From Actinomycetota bacterium (GTDB lineage: Bacteria > Actinomycetota > UBA4738): DNA of 11,526 nt. Below, piece by piece: positions 1 through 5,863 of this stretch. The stretch covers positions 15,423 through 26,948 of the forward strand of contig VAYG01000017.1 of the NCBI GenBank assembly GCA_005885015.1, read 5' to 3'. Position numbers and translations under genes: made by a program. Below the pieces are notes generated by a model that worked only from the letters and a program-made list of their open reading frames with translations, searched no databases and was not told the origin of the DNA. Numbering within the stretch: position 1 is the stretch's first letter; every line of letters starts with the position of its first letter.

Positions 1-722
1 CAGATGACCAGGAACCCGCTCACGGCGGATGCCACGATCCCCCAGACGAACGGGCCGCCGAACCCCGGCGGGATGTGCTCCTTCCCCGTCAGGAGCTTGG
101 CCCCCTTGTACACGCCGGCCCCCCCGATGATGGGCAGGGAGAGGAGGAAGGAGAACCTGGCCGCCGACTCCCGATCGAGGCGGACCCCCCGCGCCGCAGT
201 GATCGTCACCCCAGACCGCGACACGCCGGGCTGGAGCGCGATCGCCTGGGCCAGACCGATGGCCACCGCGTCGCCGAACCGCAGCTGCTGCATGGCCCTC
301 GTGGCAGGAGCCCGTCGGTCGACCACGTAGAGCACGATCCCGAACACCGCCAGCATGATGGCGATGATCCAGGGCTCGCCGAGCTTCTCCTCGATCACGC
401 TCTCGAACAACGCCCCGGCGATGGCGCCGGGGATCGTCCCGATGACCAGGAACCATGCGAGCCGTTCATCCGTGTCGGCAAGGGTGCGGTGCCGCATCGA
501 CCGAACCCACGCCTTCAGGTACTTCCAGATGTCGCGCCAGAAGTACACCAGGGCGCCCACGAAGGTCCCCATGTGCAGCGCCACGTCGAACGTCTTGTTG
601 AGCGCCTCGTTGGTCAGGATCGGCCAGTTGAAGAGCCATGGCACGAGGATGAGGTGTCCGGAGCTCGAGACCGGGGCGAACTCGGTCAGGCCCTGGACGA
701 TCCCCAGAATGATCGCCTGCAA
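1..722 (-). CDS. uppP: Undecaprenyl-diphosphatase UppP/BacA (3' end cut by window edge)
   Basis: Integral membrane enzyme that dephosphorylates undecaprenyl diphosphate to recycle the lipid carrier of peptidoglycan synthesis; members also give bacitracin tolerance. The reverse strand reads GIVQGLTEFAPVSSSGHLIL near the N-terminus, which holds both family signatures (QGxTEF with its glutamates, and PVSSSGH), then LQPGVSRSG in the second half with the catalytic-type Ser and Arg, with hydrophobic segments throughout. About 240 codons are visible and still open at base 1; the family is about 270 residues, so only the C-terminal helix is missing. The start is uncertain. TTG at 722 gives the usual short N-terminus (LQAIILGIVQG) and follows a purine-rich GGAGAGGAGAGG by 12 nt. 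In-frame ATGs at 779 and 797 would add 19-25 polar residues not typical of UppP. It is divergent from the kinase gene. Identity is very secure; the start is not. Confidence 0.93.
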   Translation of the reverse strand, partial: MQAIILGIVQGLTEFAPVSSSGHLILVPWLFNWPILTNEALNKTFDVALHMGTFVGALVYFWRDIWKYLKAWVRSMRHRTLADTDERLAWFLVIGTIPGAIAGALFESVIEEKLGEPWIIAIMLAVFGIVLYVVDRRAPATRAMQQLRFGDAVAIGLAQAIALQPGVSRSGVTITAARGVRLDRESAARFSFLLSLPIIGGAGVYKGAKLLTGKEHIPPGFGGPFVWGIVASAVSGFLVI

Positions 723-777
723 GATGGTCGTGGGCCTCTCCTCTCCCTCGTGGGTCCGGGCCCTGCGGCCGGCCGAC

Positions 778-783
778 ATGGTA
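778..783 (-). promoter_or_regulatory. Possible -10 box for uppP
   Basis: On the minus strand this reads TACCAT, a TANNNT-type -10. Transcription would begin near 771-770, giving a leader of roughly 49 nt that contains the purine-rich ribosome-binding stretch at 735-746 before the TTG start. That would exclude the upstream ATG candidates at 779 and 797. No good -35 is seen, so this is tentative. Confidence 0.3.
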
Positions 784-852
784 GCCAGCGTGGCCATGGA
801 GACCCCTGGGCTGGTGTGCCGGTCTTGTGGAATTCGATCACAGCCCGGCTCC

Positions 853-2028
853 GTGTTCGCTCTCGGGTTGGGAATCGGGGCGTTGGCCGCTTCCCTGGTG
901 TTCGTCGGGGTCTCCGGCCGCCTCTCCCGATCCCTTCGCCGGCTCCGTGACGCCCACCAGGATGCGGCCGGCCGGGCGGATGCCGCGGAGGCCGACCGCA
1001 GCGCGAGGGAGGCGATCCTCTCCTCCCTCGAGGATGCCATCGTCCTGTTCTCCCCGCAGGGCCGGGTCGTCTATCGAAACGCCGTGAGCTCGGAACTGCT
1101 GGGCGGTGGGCTGGACGGCCTGGCCGGCCTGGCATCGACGGCGCTCCGCCGGCTGGTCGCATCGGCATCCGACGGCGGGCCTGTTCCTCTCCTCGAAGTG
1201 CTCCTCGGTCCCACGGGCCGGATCGTCCAGGCGTCCGCTTCCCGGATTCCGGACGGGCACGTCCTGCTGGTCCTGCGTGACGTCACCGGAGCGCGCGTGG
1301 GGGAGGCGGTGCGGCGCGACTTCGTTGCCAACGCCTCGCACGAGCTGAAGACCCCGGTGGCCTCGATCCAGGCCCTGGCGGAGACGTTGCTGTCCGCCGC
1401 GTCGGCCGACCCCGCCGCGGTCCCCCGCTTCGCCGAACAGCTGGAACGCGAGTCGGTCCGGCTGTCGAGGGTGGTCGGGGATCTGCTCGACCTGTCCCGC
1501 CTGGAGAGCGGCGCCGGCGAACGCGAGCGGATCAGGCTGGACCGTCTCGTCGAGGAGGAGGCCGAACGGCTCCATCCGCGAAGCGAGGAAGCGGGGCTGA
1601 CCGTCGTCCTCCAGACGAAGGATCCCGTCCCGATCCACGGCTCGGCTCGCGACGTTCGCCTGTTGATCCGCAACCTGATGGAGAACGCCATCCAGTACTC
1701 CCGGCCCGGGGGAACGATAGAAATCGCTGTTCGCGCCGACGACCGGGAAGCCGTCGTCACGGTGGCGGACACCGGCGTCGGGATCCCCACCCGCGACCGG
1801 GACCGCATCTTCGAGCGCTTCTACCGAGTGGACCGGGCGCGCTCTCGGGAGACCGGGGGCACCGGCCTGGGGCTGTCCATCGTGAAGCACGTCGTCGAGA
1901 ACCACGGCGGCAACGTCACGGTGGAGAGCGAGCTCGGCCGAGGATCCACGTTCACGGTCCGGTTCCCCCCGCGCGACGCCCCGTCGCGGCCGATGGAGGA
2001 AAAGGACATCGGTATCCTTCCTCGATGA
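853..2028 (+). CDS. SenX3/PhoR-like sensor histidine kinase
   Basis: Membrane sensor kinase of about 391 residues. From GTG 853 the order is: one TM segment (about residues 2-20, FALGLGIGALAASLVFVGV), a charged linker, a PAS-like domain (about 54-150), a HisKA domain whose H-box RRDFVANASHELKTP places the phospho-accepting His at 163, and a HATPase_c domain with N-box (Asn278 in NLMENAIQYS), G1 (DTGVGIP, Asp306), F-box (IFERFYR) and G2 (GGTGLGLSIVKH, about 335). The H-box, the following AETLL segment and the KARSRxTGG-like stretch resemble mycobacterial SenX3 most. All catalytic motifs are intact. The frame stays open back to 355, but that part is antisense to uppP, so it is not coding. Alternatives to GTG 853 are GTG 814 and ATG 796; none has a clear Shine-Dalgarno. 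No response regulator is encoded in the window. The stop overlaps the next start as ATGA. Confidence 0.88.
   Translation: MFALGLGIGALAASLVFVGVSGRLSRSLRRLRDAHQDAAGRADAAEADRSAREAILSSLEDAIVLFSPQGRVVYRNAVSSELLGGGLDGLAGLASTALRRLVASASDGGPVPLLEVLLGPTGRIVQASASRIPDGHVLLVLRDVTGARVGEAVRRDFVANASHELKTPVASIQALAETLLSAASADPAAVPRFAEQLERESVRLSRVVGDLLDLSRLESGAGERERIRLDRLVEEEAERLHPRSEEAGLTVVLQTKDPVPIHGSARDVRLLIRNLMENAIQYSRPGGTIEIAVRADDREAVVTVADTGVGIPTRDRDRIFERFYRVDRARSRETGGTGLGLSIVKHVVENHGGNVTVESELGRGSTFTVRFPPRDAPSRPMEEKDIGILPR
2013..2018 (+). promoter_or_regulatory. Leaderless-type -10 box for the phosphomutase-like gene
   Basis: TATCCT fits TANNNT and is followed by exactly 6 nt and then ATG 2025, so RNA could start on the A of the start codon. 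There is no Shine-Dalgarno at a usual distance (the nearest GGAGG is about 25 nt away). It lies inside the 3' end of the kinase gene, so it would be an internal promoter beside read-through. Confidence 0.5.
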
Positions 2029-2705
2029 CGCTCCTGCTCCTCGTTCGCCACGCGGTGACCGATTCCACGGGCAAGCGCCTGTCGGGATCCACCCCGGGCC
2101 TCCATCTCTCTGACGAAGGTCGCCGGCAGGCCGCTGCTCTCGCCGAACGTCTGTCCCCGCTGGCCATCTCGGCGGTGTACGCGAGCCCCTTGGAGCGATG
2201 CATGGAGACCGCCGAGTTCGTGGCCGCTCCCCGGCGGCTCGGGGTCGAGGCCGTTCCCGAGTTGGAGGAGGTGGGATACGGCCGGTGGACCGGGCGCAGC
2301 CTGAGCCAGCTGGCCCGGACGGCGCTGTGGAAGCGGATCCAGAATGCCCCGTCGTCGGTTCGCTTCCCCGGCGGCGAGACGCTCGTCGAGGCCCAGCGCC
2401 GCGCGGTGTCGGCGCTGGAAGCGGTCGCCGCCCGCCACCCGAGGGGCACGGTGGCCCTCGTCTCCCACGCCGACCTCATCCGGCTCGCCGTGGCGCACTT
2501 CGCAGGCGTCCACATCGACCTGTTCCAGCGGATCGTGGTCAGCCCTGCTTCGGTCTCGGTCGTGCTCATCGGAGACCGCGTCCCCCGGATCCTGCGGCTG
2601 AACGACACGGGGAGCCTCACCGACCTGGCCCAGCGGGCTCACCACGGGGATCGCGCTGCCCGGCGAGACGGTGGGCCGAGGAAACGAACGGTGCGGGGCC
2701 CCTAG
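2025..2705 (+). CDS. MSMEG_4193-type phosphomutase / histidine phosphatase
   Basis: Cytosolic histidine-phosphatase-superfamily protein of 226 residues. The N-terminal LLLVRHAVTD holds the phospho-accepting His9 with Arg8. Arg58 lies in the SPLERCMETA motif, the EELxxxxYGRWTG region (about 81-90) supplies the acid, and His148 in VSHADLIR is the second catalytic His. It resembles phosphoglycerate mutases and alpha-ribazole phosphatase (CobC), but the directly following DUF3090 and SCO1664-type genes place it in the family described as the MSMEG_4193 phosphomutase, first member of a three-gene actinobacterial system whose substrate is unknown. The last 25 or so residues are basic and disordered-looking. 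Start: ATG 2025 gives the canonical short lead into the RH motif, overlaps the kinase stop as ATGA, and has a TANNNT box 6 nt upstream. The stop TAG at 2703 is also the first three bases of the next gene's -10. Confidence 0.9.
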   Translation: MTLLLLVRHAVTDSTGKRLSGSTPGLHLSDEGRRQAAALAERLSPLAISAVYASPLERCMETAEFVAAPRRLGVEAVPELEEVGYGRWTGRSLSQLARTALWKRIQNAPSSVRFPGGETLVEAQRRAVSALEAVAARHPRGTVALVSHADLIRLAVAHFAGVHIDLFQRIVVSPASVSVVLIGDRVPRILRLNDTGSLTDLAQRAHHGDRAARRDGGPRKRTVRGP

Positions 2706-2708
2706 GAT
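2703..2708 (+). promoter_or_regulatory. Leaderless-type -10 box for the DUF3090 gene
   Basis: TAGGAT (TANNNT) lies 7 nt before ATG 2716, which would make the transcript leaderless. Its first three bases are the TAG stop of the upstream phosphomutase gene. The purines between the box and the ATG are too close to serve as a Shine-Dalgarno. This favours ATG 2716 over the in-frame ATG at 2707. Confidence 0.5.
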
Positions 2709-2715
2709 GGAAGAG

Positions 2716-3339
2716 ATGTTGATCGAGCTCGACCCGGTGGACCGCATAACCGCGGACGCCGTGGGGACCCCGGGTTCCCGCGTCTTCTATCTCCAGGCTC
2801 GGAAGGGCGACCGCATCGTGACCCTCATCTTGGAGAAGCAACAGGTCCAGCTGCTGGCGGCCTCCGTCGTTGAGATCCTGGCCAGGATCGGCAAGGAGAC
2901 CGGTGAGGGGCCCCCGGAGGAGCAGATGGGGCTCGACGAGCCGGTCCTCCCGGAATGGCGGACCGGTCGCCTCTCCATCGGCTACGAAGAGCAGCGCGAC
3001 ATGCTCATGCTCGAAGCCGAGGAGCTGCTGACGCAGGAGGAGGAAGAGCAGGCCACCGGCGAAGGCCCTGCCGACGCCCTGTCCGCGATCGGTCCCGAGC
3101 TGACGGTGGAACAGGAAGCCGAGGAGGAGGCCGCCGAGCCCGAGGAGGCGGAGGAGACCAGGGATGCAGCGCGGGCCCGGTTCTGGGCGACGAGGGAACA
3201 GATGCTCTCGCTGGCCCGTCACGGCGCCCTGATCTGCGCCGCCGGTCGCCCCCTCTGTCCGCTGTGCCGCAACCCGCTGGACCCGGAGGGACACGATTGC
3301 CCCGCCCTGAACGGGCATCGTCAACTGGGTGAATCGTGA
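2716..3339 (+). CDS. DUF3090 family protein with C-terminal zinc ribbon
   Basis: Second member of the actinobacterial trio; molecular role unknown. Starting at ATG 2716 (207 residues), the N-terminal half has the family pattern IELDPVDRITADAVG, GSRVFYLQARKG and LILEKQQVQLLA (residues 3-48). The C-terminal part has ARFWATREQMLSLARHG and a knuckle CPLC...EGHDC (Cys181, Cys184, His193, Cys195) that looks metal-binding. Between them, about residues 100-150 form a strongly acidic, Glu-rich stretch that seems longer than is usual in DUF3090 proteins. The in-frame ATGs at 2671 and 2707 are less likely because family members begin close to this position and the TAGGAT box sits 7 nt before 2716. The gene ends in a GTGA overlap with the next gene, implying translational coupling. 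Confidence 0.88.
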   Translation: MLIELDPVDRITADAVGTPGSRVFYLQARKGDRIVTLILEKQQVQLLAASVVEILARIGKETGEGPPEEQMGLDEPVLPEWRTGRLSIGYEEQRDMLMLEAEELLTQEEEEQATGEGPADALSAIGPELTVEQEAEEEAAEPEEAEETRDAARARFWATREQMLSLARHGALICAAGRPLCPLCRNPLDPEGHDCPALNGHRQLGES

Positions 3340-4049
3340 GCCGGGAAGGCGCCGCCGGCCCGGATCGCGCCGGGCGGGTCGTCCGTCTCCTATCTCGCGG
3401 GGAGATCCGTCCGCTCGGTCTGCTGCCCAACGCGTCGAACTACACGTACCTGGCCGAGGTCCGGGATGGCGAGGAAGAGGCGCTGGCCGTCTACAAGCCC
3501 CGTGACGGAGAGGCGCCGCTCTGGGACTTCCCCGAAGGAACCCTCTGCCGGCGGGAGGTGGCCGCCTACGTGCTGTCCCGGGCGCTGGGGTGGCCGGGCG
3601 TGCCTCCCACCGTCCTCCGCGACGGTCCCGGCGGGCCCGGCTCCGTGCAGCTGTTCATAGAGGCGAGCCCGCTCGAGCATTACTTCACGCTTCGGGAGGC
3701 TTGCCCGGACGATTTCGTCCCTGTGGCTGCCTTCGACGTGGTCGTCAACAATGCCGACCGAAAGGGCGGGCACTGCCTGCGAGCGACAGATGGCCGCGTG
3801 TGGGTCGTGGATCACGGGGTGTGCTTCAGCGCCGAGCCGAAGCTTCGCACGGTCATCTGGGACTTCGCCGGCGAGCCGGTTCCCGACCCGCTCCTGGGTG
3901 ACCTGGAGCGGGTCTCGAGGGAGCTCAGGGGGGGACCGCTCCGGGACGAGCTGGTGGGGCTGCTGTCGGGTCCCGAGGTGGATGCCACGATCGCCCGGGC
4001 GCGGGCCCTCCCATCGACCCGGCGGTCGTATCCCTGGCCCCCCCTGTGA
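3336..4049 (+). CDS. SCO1664-family protein with PI3/4-kinase-like fold
   Basis: Third member of the trio, 237 residues, in the family named after Streptomyces coelicolor SCO1664, noted for distant similarity to phosphatidylinositol 3-/4-kinases. The kinase-like residues are all present: Lys54 in LAVYKPRDGE (ATP-binding Lys), Glu74 in RREVAAYVLS (possible salt-bridge partner), the catalytic-loop-like FDVVVNNADRKGGH (Asp134, Asn138/139, Asp141, His146) and VWVVDHGVCF with Asp159 in the DFG-like place. It could therefore be an active phosphotransferase or nucleotidyltransferase; the substrate is unknown. The family resembles neither true lipid kinases nor HipA closely enough to transfer a function. 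The start GTG 3336 overlaps the DUF3090 stop as GTGA; there is no independent promoter box and only a weak GGGTG upstream, so it depends on coupling. The next reading frame (sigma factor) begins at or soon after its stop. Confidence 0.85.
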   Translation: MSREGAAGPDRAGRVVRLLSRGEIRPLGLLPNASNYTYLAEVRDGEEEALAVYKPRDGEAPLWDFPEGTLCRREVAAYVLSRALGWPGVPPTVLRDGPGGPGSVQLFIEASPLEHYFTLREACPDDFVPVAAFDVVVNNADRKGGHCLRATDGRVWVVDHGVCFSAEPKLRTVIWDFAGEPVPDPLLGDLERVSRELRGGPLRDELVGLLSGPEVDATIARARALPSTRRSYPWPPL

Positions 4050-4120
4050 GGCGGGGCGGACGGCAAGAAACACCGCGCTCCCGTTTCACGAATCGAGGGG
4101 CTCGCTCGTTCTCTTCTTCG

Positions 4121-4669
4121 ATGATCCGTACAAGCGCCATGTTGGACCGGCCGGCGCCAGCGCCTGCACCGGGGAACCAAAGGATCCCTCCGTTCCAGTC
4201 GTTCCTCGAGGAGCATCGGACGCTCGTCTACCGTTTCCTGGCAGCGACCGTCGGACCTGATGAGGCCGACGACGTCTTCCAGGAGACCTTCCTGGCGGCG
4301 CTACGGGCGTATCCGAAGCTGAAGCATGCCGGGAACCTGAAGGGCTGGATCCTGGCCATCGCGTCGCGGAAGGCCATCGACGCGGCGCGGGCGAGGAGCC
4401 GCCGGCCCCGCCCGGTTCCGGAACTGCCCGAGATCGCCGACGTCCCCGGCGGATCGCCCGACCCGCTGATGCAGGGACCCGTCTGGGCCGCCGTCCGGGC
4501 CTTGCCGCCCCGCCAACGGGTGGCGCTGGTCCACCGGGTGGTGCTCGACCAACCGTACGCGGAGCTGGCGGCGGCCATGGGAATCTCCGCCGATGCGGCG
4601 AGGGCCGATGTGTATCAGGCACTGAGGAAGCTGAGAGAGGGGTGGAACGACGATGAAGAAGAGCGCTGA
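4121..4669 (+). CDS. ECF-type RNA polymerase sigma factor
   Basis: Small sigma-70 family protein, about 182 residues from ATG 4121. Region 2 spans FQSFLEEHRTLVYRFL through DEADDVFQETFLAALRAY and KGWILAIASRKAIDAARAR. A Pro-rich linker leads to region 4 (ALPPRQRVALVHRVVLDQPYAELAAAMGISADAARADVYQALRKLR), whose helix-turn-helix would bind the -35 element. It would direct RNA polymerase to a small regulon. The start is uncertain: GTG 4046 overlaps the upstream stop as GTGA, copying the preceding gene junction, but adds a basic low-complexity leader; ATG 4121 and ATG 4139 are the more protein-like choices, and none has a convincing Shine-Dalgarno. Its 3' end overlaps the methyltransferase gene by 17 nt, so the two are co-translated and probably functionally linked. 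No zinc-type anti-sigma factor is encoded next to it. Confidence 0.88.
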   Translation: MIRTSAMLDRPAPAPAPGNQRIPPFQSFLEEHRTLVYRFLAATVGPDEADDVFQETFLAALRAYPKLKHAGNLKGWILAIASRKAIDAARARSRRPRPVPELPEIADVPGGSPDPLMQGPVWAAVRALPPRQRVALVHRVVLDQPYAELAAAMGISADAARADVYQALRKLREGWNDDEEER

Positions 4670-5363
4670 TGCAGGGAAGCGGCAGGAGCCCCGTCCCGGG
4701 GGACGGACGAGGGCGTCCGGACTCTCGATCATGTCCGGCGGTCGGCTGATCGGCCCGCGCCTTCAGTCGATGCAGCGCGAACCATTCGAGGAGCGGTCCC
4801 GTCTGGCCTCCACCCGACTCGCCGAGGCGGCCGGGCAGGCCGGGCTGCTCGACGTCGCCTACGGCTATGCCGACTCCCCCTTCGGGCCGCTCCTCGTGGC
4901 CGTGACGCCGCGCGGGCTGGCCCGGGTGGCCTACCCCGAGCGGGATGAGGAGGAGACGCTGGAGCGGCTGGCCGTCGAGATCTCGCCGCGGATCCTGGAG
5001 TCCGGCTCGGCGACGGGACAGATCCGTCGTGAGCTGGAGGAATACTTCGAGGGCAGACGGAAGGTATTCAGCATCGGGGTAGACCTCTCGGCCGTCCGCG
5101 GCTTCGGCCGCGAAGTGCTCCGGCAGACGGCACGCATCCCCTTCGGCTCGGTGGCGACCTACCGGGACATGGCGACACGGGCGGGAAGCCCGCGTGCCAC
5201 CCGCGCGGCCGGCAACGCGCTGGGAGCCAACCCGATCCCGATCGTGGTGCCGTGCCACCGGGTGGTCCGCACGGGGGGCGGGTTGGGTGGCTACACCGGG
5301 GGTGTCGAGCGCAAGGTCGCCCTGCTCGAGCTAGAAGGCGTCGAGCTCCCGGGGCGGGCCTGA
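4653..5363 (+). CDS. ogt: Methylated-DNA-[protein]-cysteine S-methyltransferase with N-terminal extension
   Basis: Suicide DNA-repair protein that takes the alkyl group from O6-alkylguanine (and O4-alkylthymine) onto its own cysteine. The 236-residue protein has the RNase H-like N-terminal domain (about 66-145, LLDVAYGYADSPFGPLLVA), the winged-helix region (IPFGSVATYRDMATRAGSPRATRAAGNALGANP, with the arginine-finger segment RAAGNA) and the active site PCHRV with Cys201, the only cysteine in the chain. GGLGGYTGG follows as usual. About 60 extra N-terminal residues precede the domain; lacking cysteine, they are neither an Ada-type zinc domain nor a zinc anti-sigma domain. ATG 4653 is chosen because AGGGG lies about 10 nt upstream and it overlaps the sigma gene by 17 nt; Met27 and Met40 are alternatives. 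The coupling to an ECF sigma gene suggests shared regulation in an alkylation response (inference). Confidence 0.93.
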   Translation: MKKSADAGKRQEPRPGGRTRASGLSIMSGGRLIGPRLQSMQREPFEERSRLASTRLAEAAGQAGLLDVAYGYADSPFGPLLVAVTPRGLARVAYPERDEEETLERLAVEISPRILESGSATGQIRRELEEYFEGRRKVFSIGVDLSAVRGFGREVLRQTARIPFGSVATYRDMATRAGSPRATRAAGNALGANPIPIVVPCHRVVRTGGGLGGYTGGVERKVALLELEGVELPGRA

Positions 5364-5394
5364 ACGACCCCGGACGCCGCCACGGTCACCGGGC

Positions 5395-5400
5395 TATGGT
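5395..5400 (+). promoter_or_regulatory. Leaderless-type -10 box for the PPOX/F420 gene
   Basis: TATGGT (TANNNT) is followed by 6 nt and then GTG 5407, so transcription would start on the first base of the start codon. No Shine-Dalgarno is present in the 43-nt gap after the methyltransferase gene. No convincing -35 is seen. Confidence 0.6.
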
Positions 5401-5406
5401 CACCGC

Positions 5407-5820
5407 GTGGACCGACCGGAGGCGTTGCGGCGCTTGAGCGAGGCACGGGTGGGACGTCTTGCTTCGGCGGACGCGGGCGGGATCCCCCACGTGGTCCCGT
5501 TCGTGTTCGCCGTGGACGGCGAGACCGTCTACTGGGCCGTCGACCAGAAGCCGAAGCGCTCCCGGGAGCTGAAGCGCCTGTCCAATATCCGGGAGAACCC
5601 CAACGTCGAGCTGGTGGTGGATCACTACGAAGAGGACTGGGATCGGGTCTGGTGGATCCGGGCCGGAGGCCCCGCTCGGATCCTGGAGGACGGGGAGGAG
5701 TCGGAACGGGCTGGCCGGCTCCTCCAGGAGAAGTATCGACAGTACCGAGCCGATCCCCCGGGCGGACCCGTCGTGGCCATCGAGATCGCCAGGCTCTCGT
5801 GGTGGCAGGCCGCGGGGTGA
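5407..5820 (+). CDS. PPOX-class protein, probable F420-dependent oxidoreductase (Rv0121 family)
   Basis: Small cytosolic split-barrel flavin/deazaflavin-binding protein of 137 residues, the full length for this family. It begins ALRRLSEARVGRLASADAGG and IPHVVPFVFAVDGETVYWAVD, the pattern of PPOX-fold proteins, then KRSRELKRLSNIRENPNVELVVDHYEEDWDRVWWIRAGGPARIL, typical of the actinobacterial Rv0121-type F420 group, and ends in IEIARLSWWQAAG. Members are thought to use coenzyme F420 rather than FMN, but cofactor and substrate cannot be read from the sequence. GTG 5407 is the start: the TATGGT box 6 nt before it argues for a leaderless message, and the N-terminus matches family length. It follows the methyltransferase gene by 43 nt and precedes the rhomboid gene by 43 nt, each with its own promoter box. 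Confidence 0.88.
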   Translation: MDRPEALRRLSEARVGRLASADAGGIPHVVPFVFAVDGETVYWAVDQKPKRSRELKRLSNIRENPNVELVVDHYEEDWDRVWWIRAGGPARILEDGEESERAGRLLQEKYRQYRADPPGGPVVAIEIARLSWWQAAG

Positions 5821-5850
5821 GCCCCAGACAGTCGTAACGGGCCACTCCTG

Positions 5851-5856
5851 TACCAT
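5851..5856 (+). promoter_or_regulatory. Leaderless-type -10 box for the rhomboid gene
   Basis: TACCAT (TANNNT) lies 7 nt before ATG 5864. There is no Shine-Dalgarno between the preceding stop and the ATG, so a leaderless transcript is the simplest reading. The -35 region is not recognisable. Confidence 0.55.
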
Positions 5857-5863
5857 CGCCCGG

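Noticed and set aside
355..852. Long in-frame extension of the kinase reading frame back to base 355
   Set aside because: It is the exact antisense of uppP, whose TEF, SSSGH and PGVSRSG motifs are unmistakable; the extension has no domain and would make two genes overlap head to head by hundreds of bases.
1821..2747. Minus-strand frame opposite the kinase end and phosphomutase
   Set aside because: The opposite strand carries intact catalytic motifs of two known families; this frame has none.
4086..5258. 390-codon minus-strand open frame
   Set aside because: Antisense to the sigma factor and the methyltransferase, both secure; the translation is Pro/Arg/Gly-rich with no domain.
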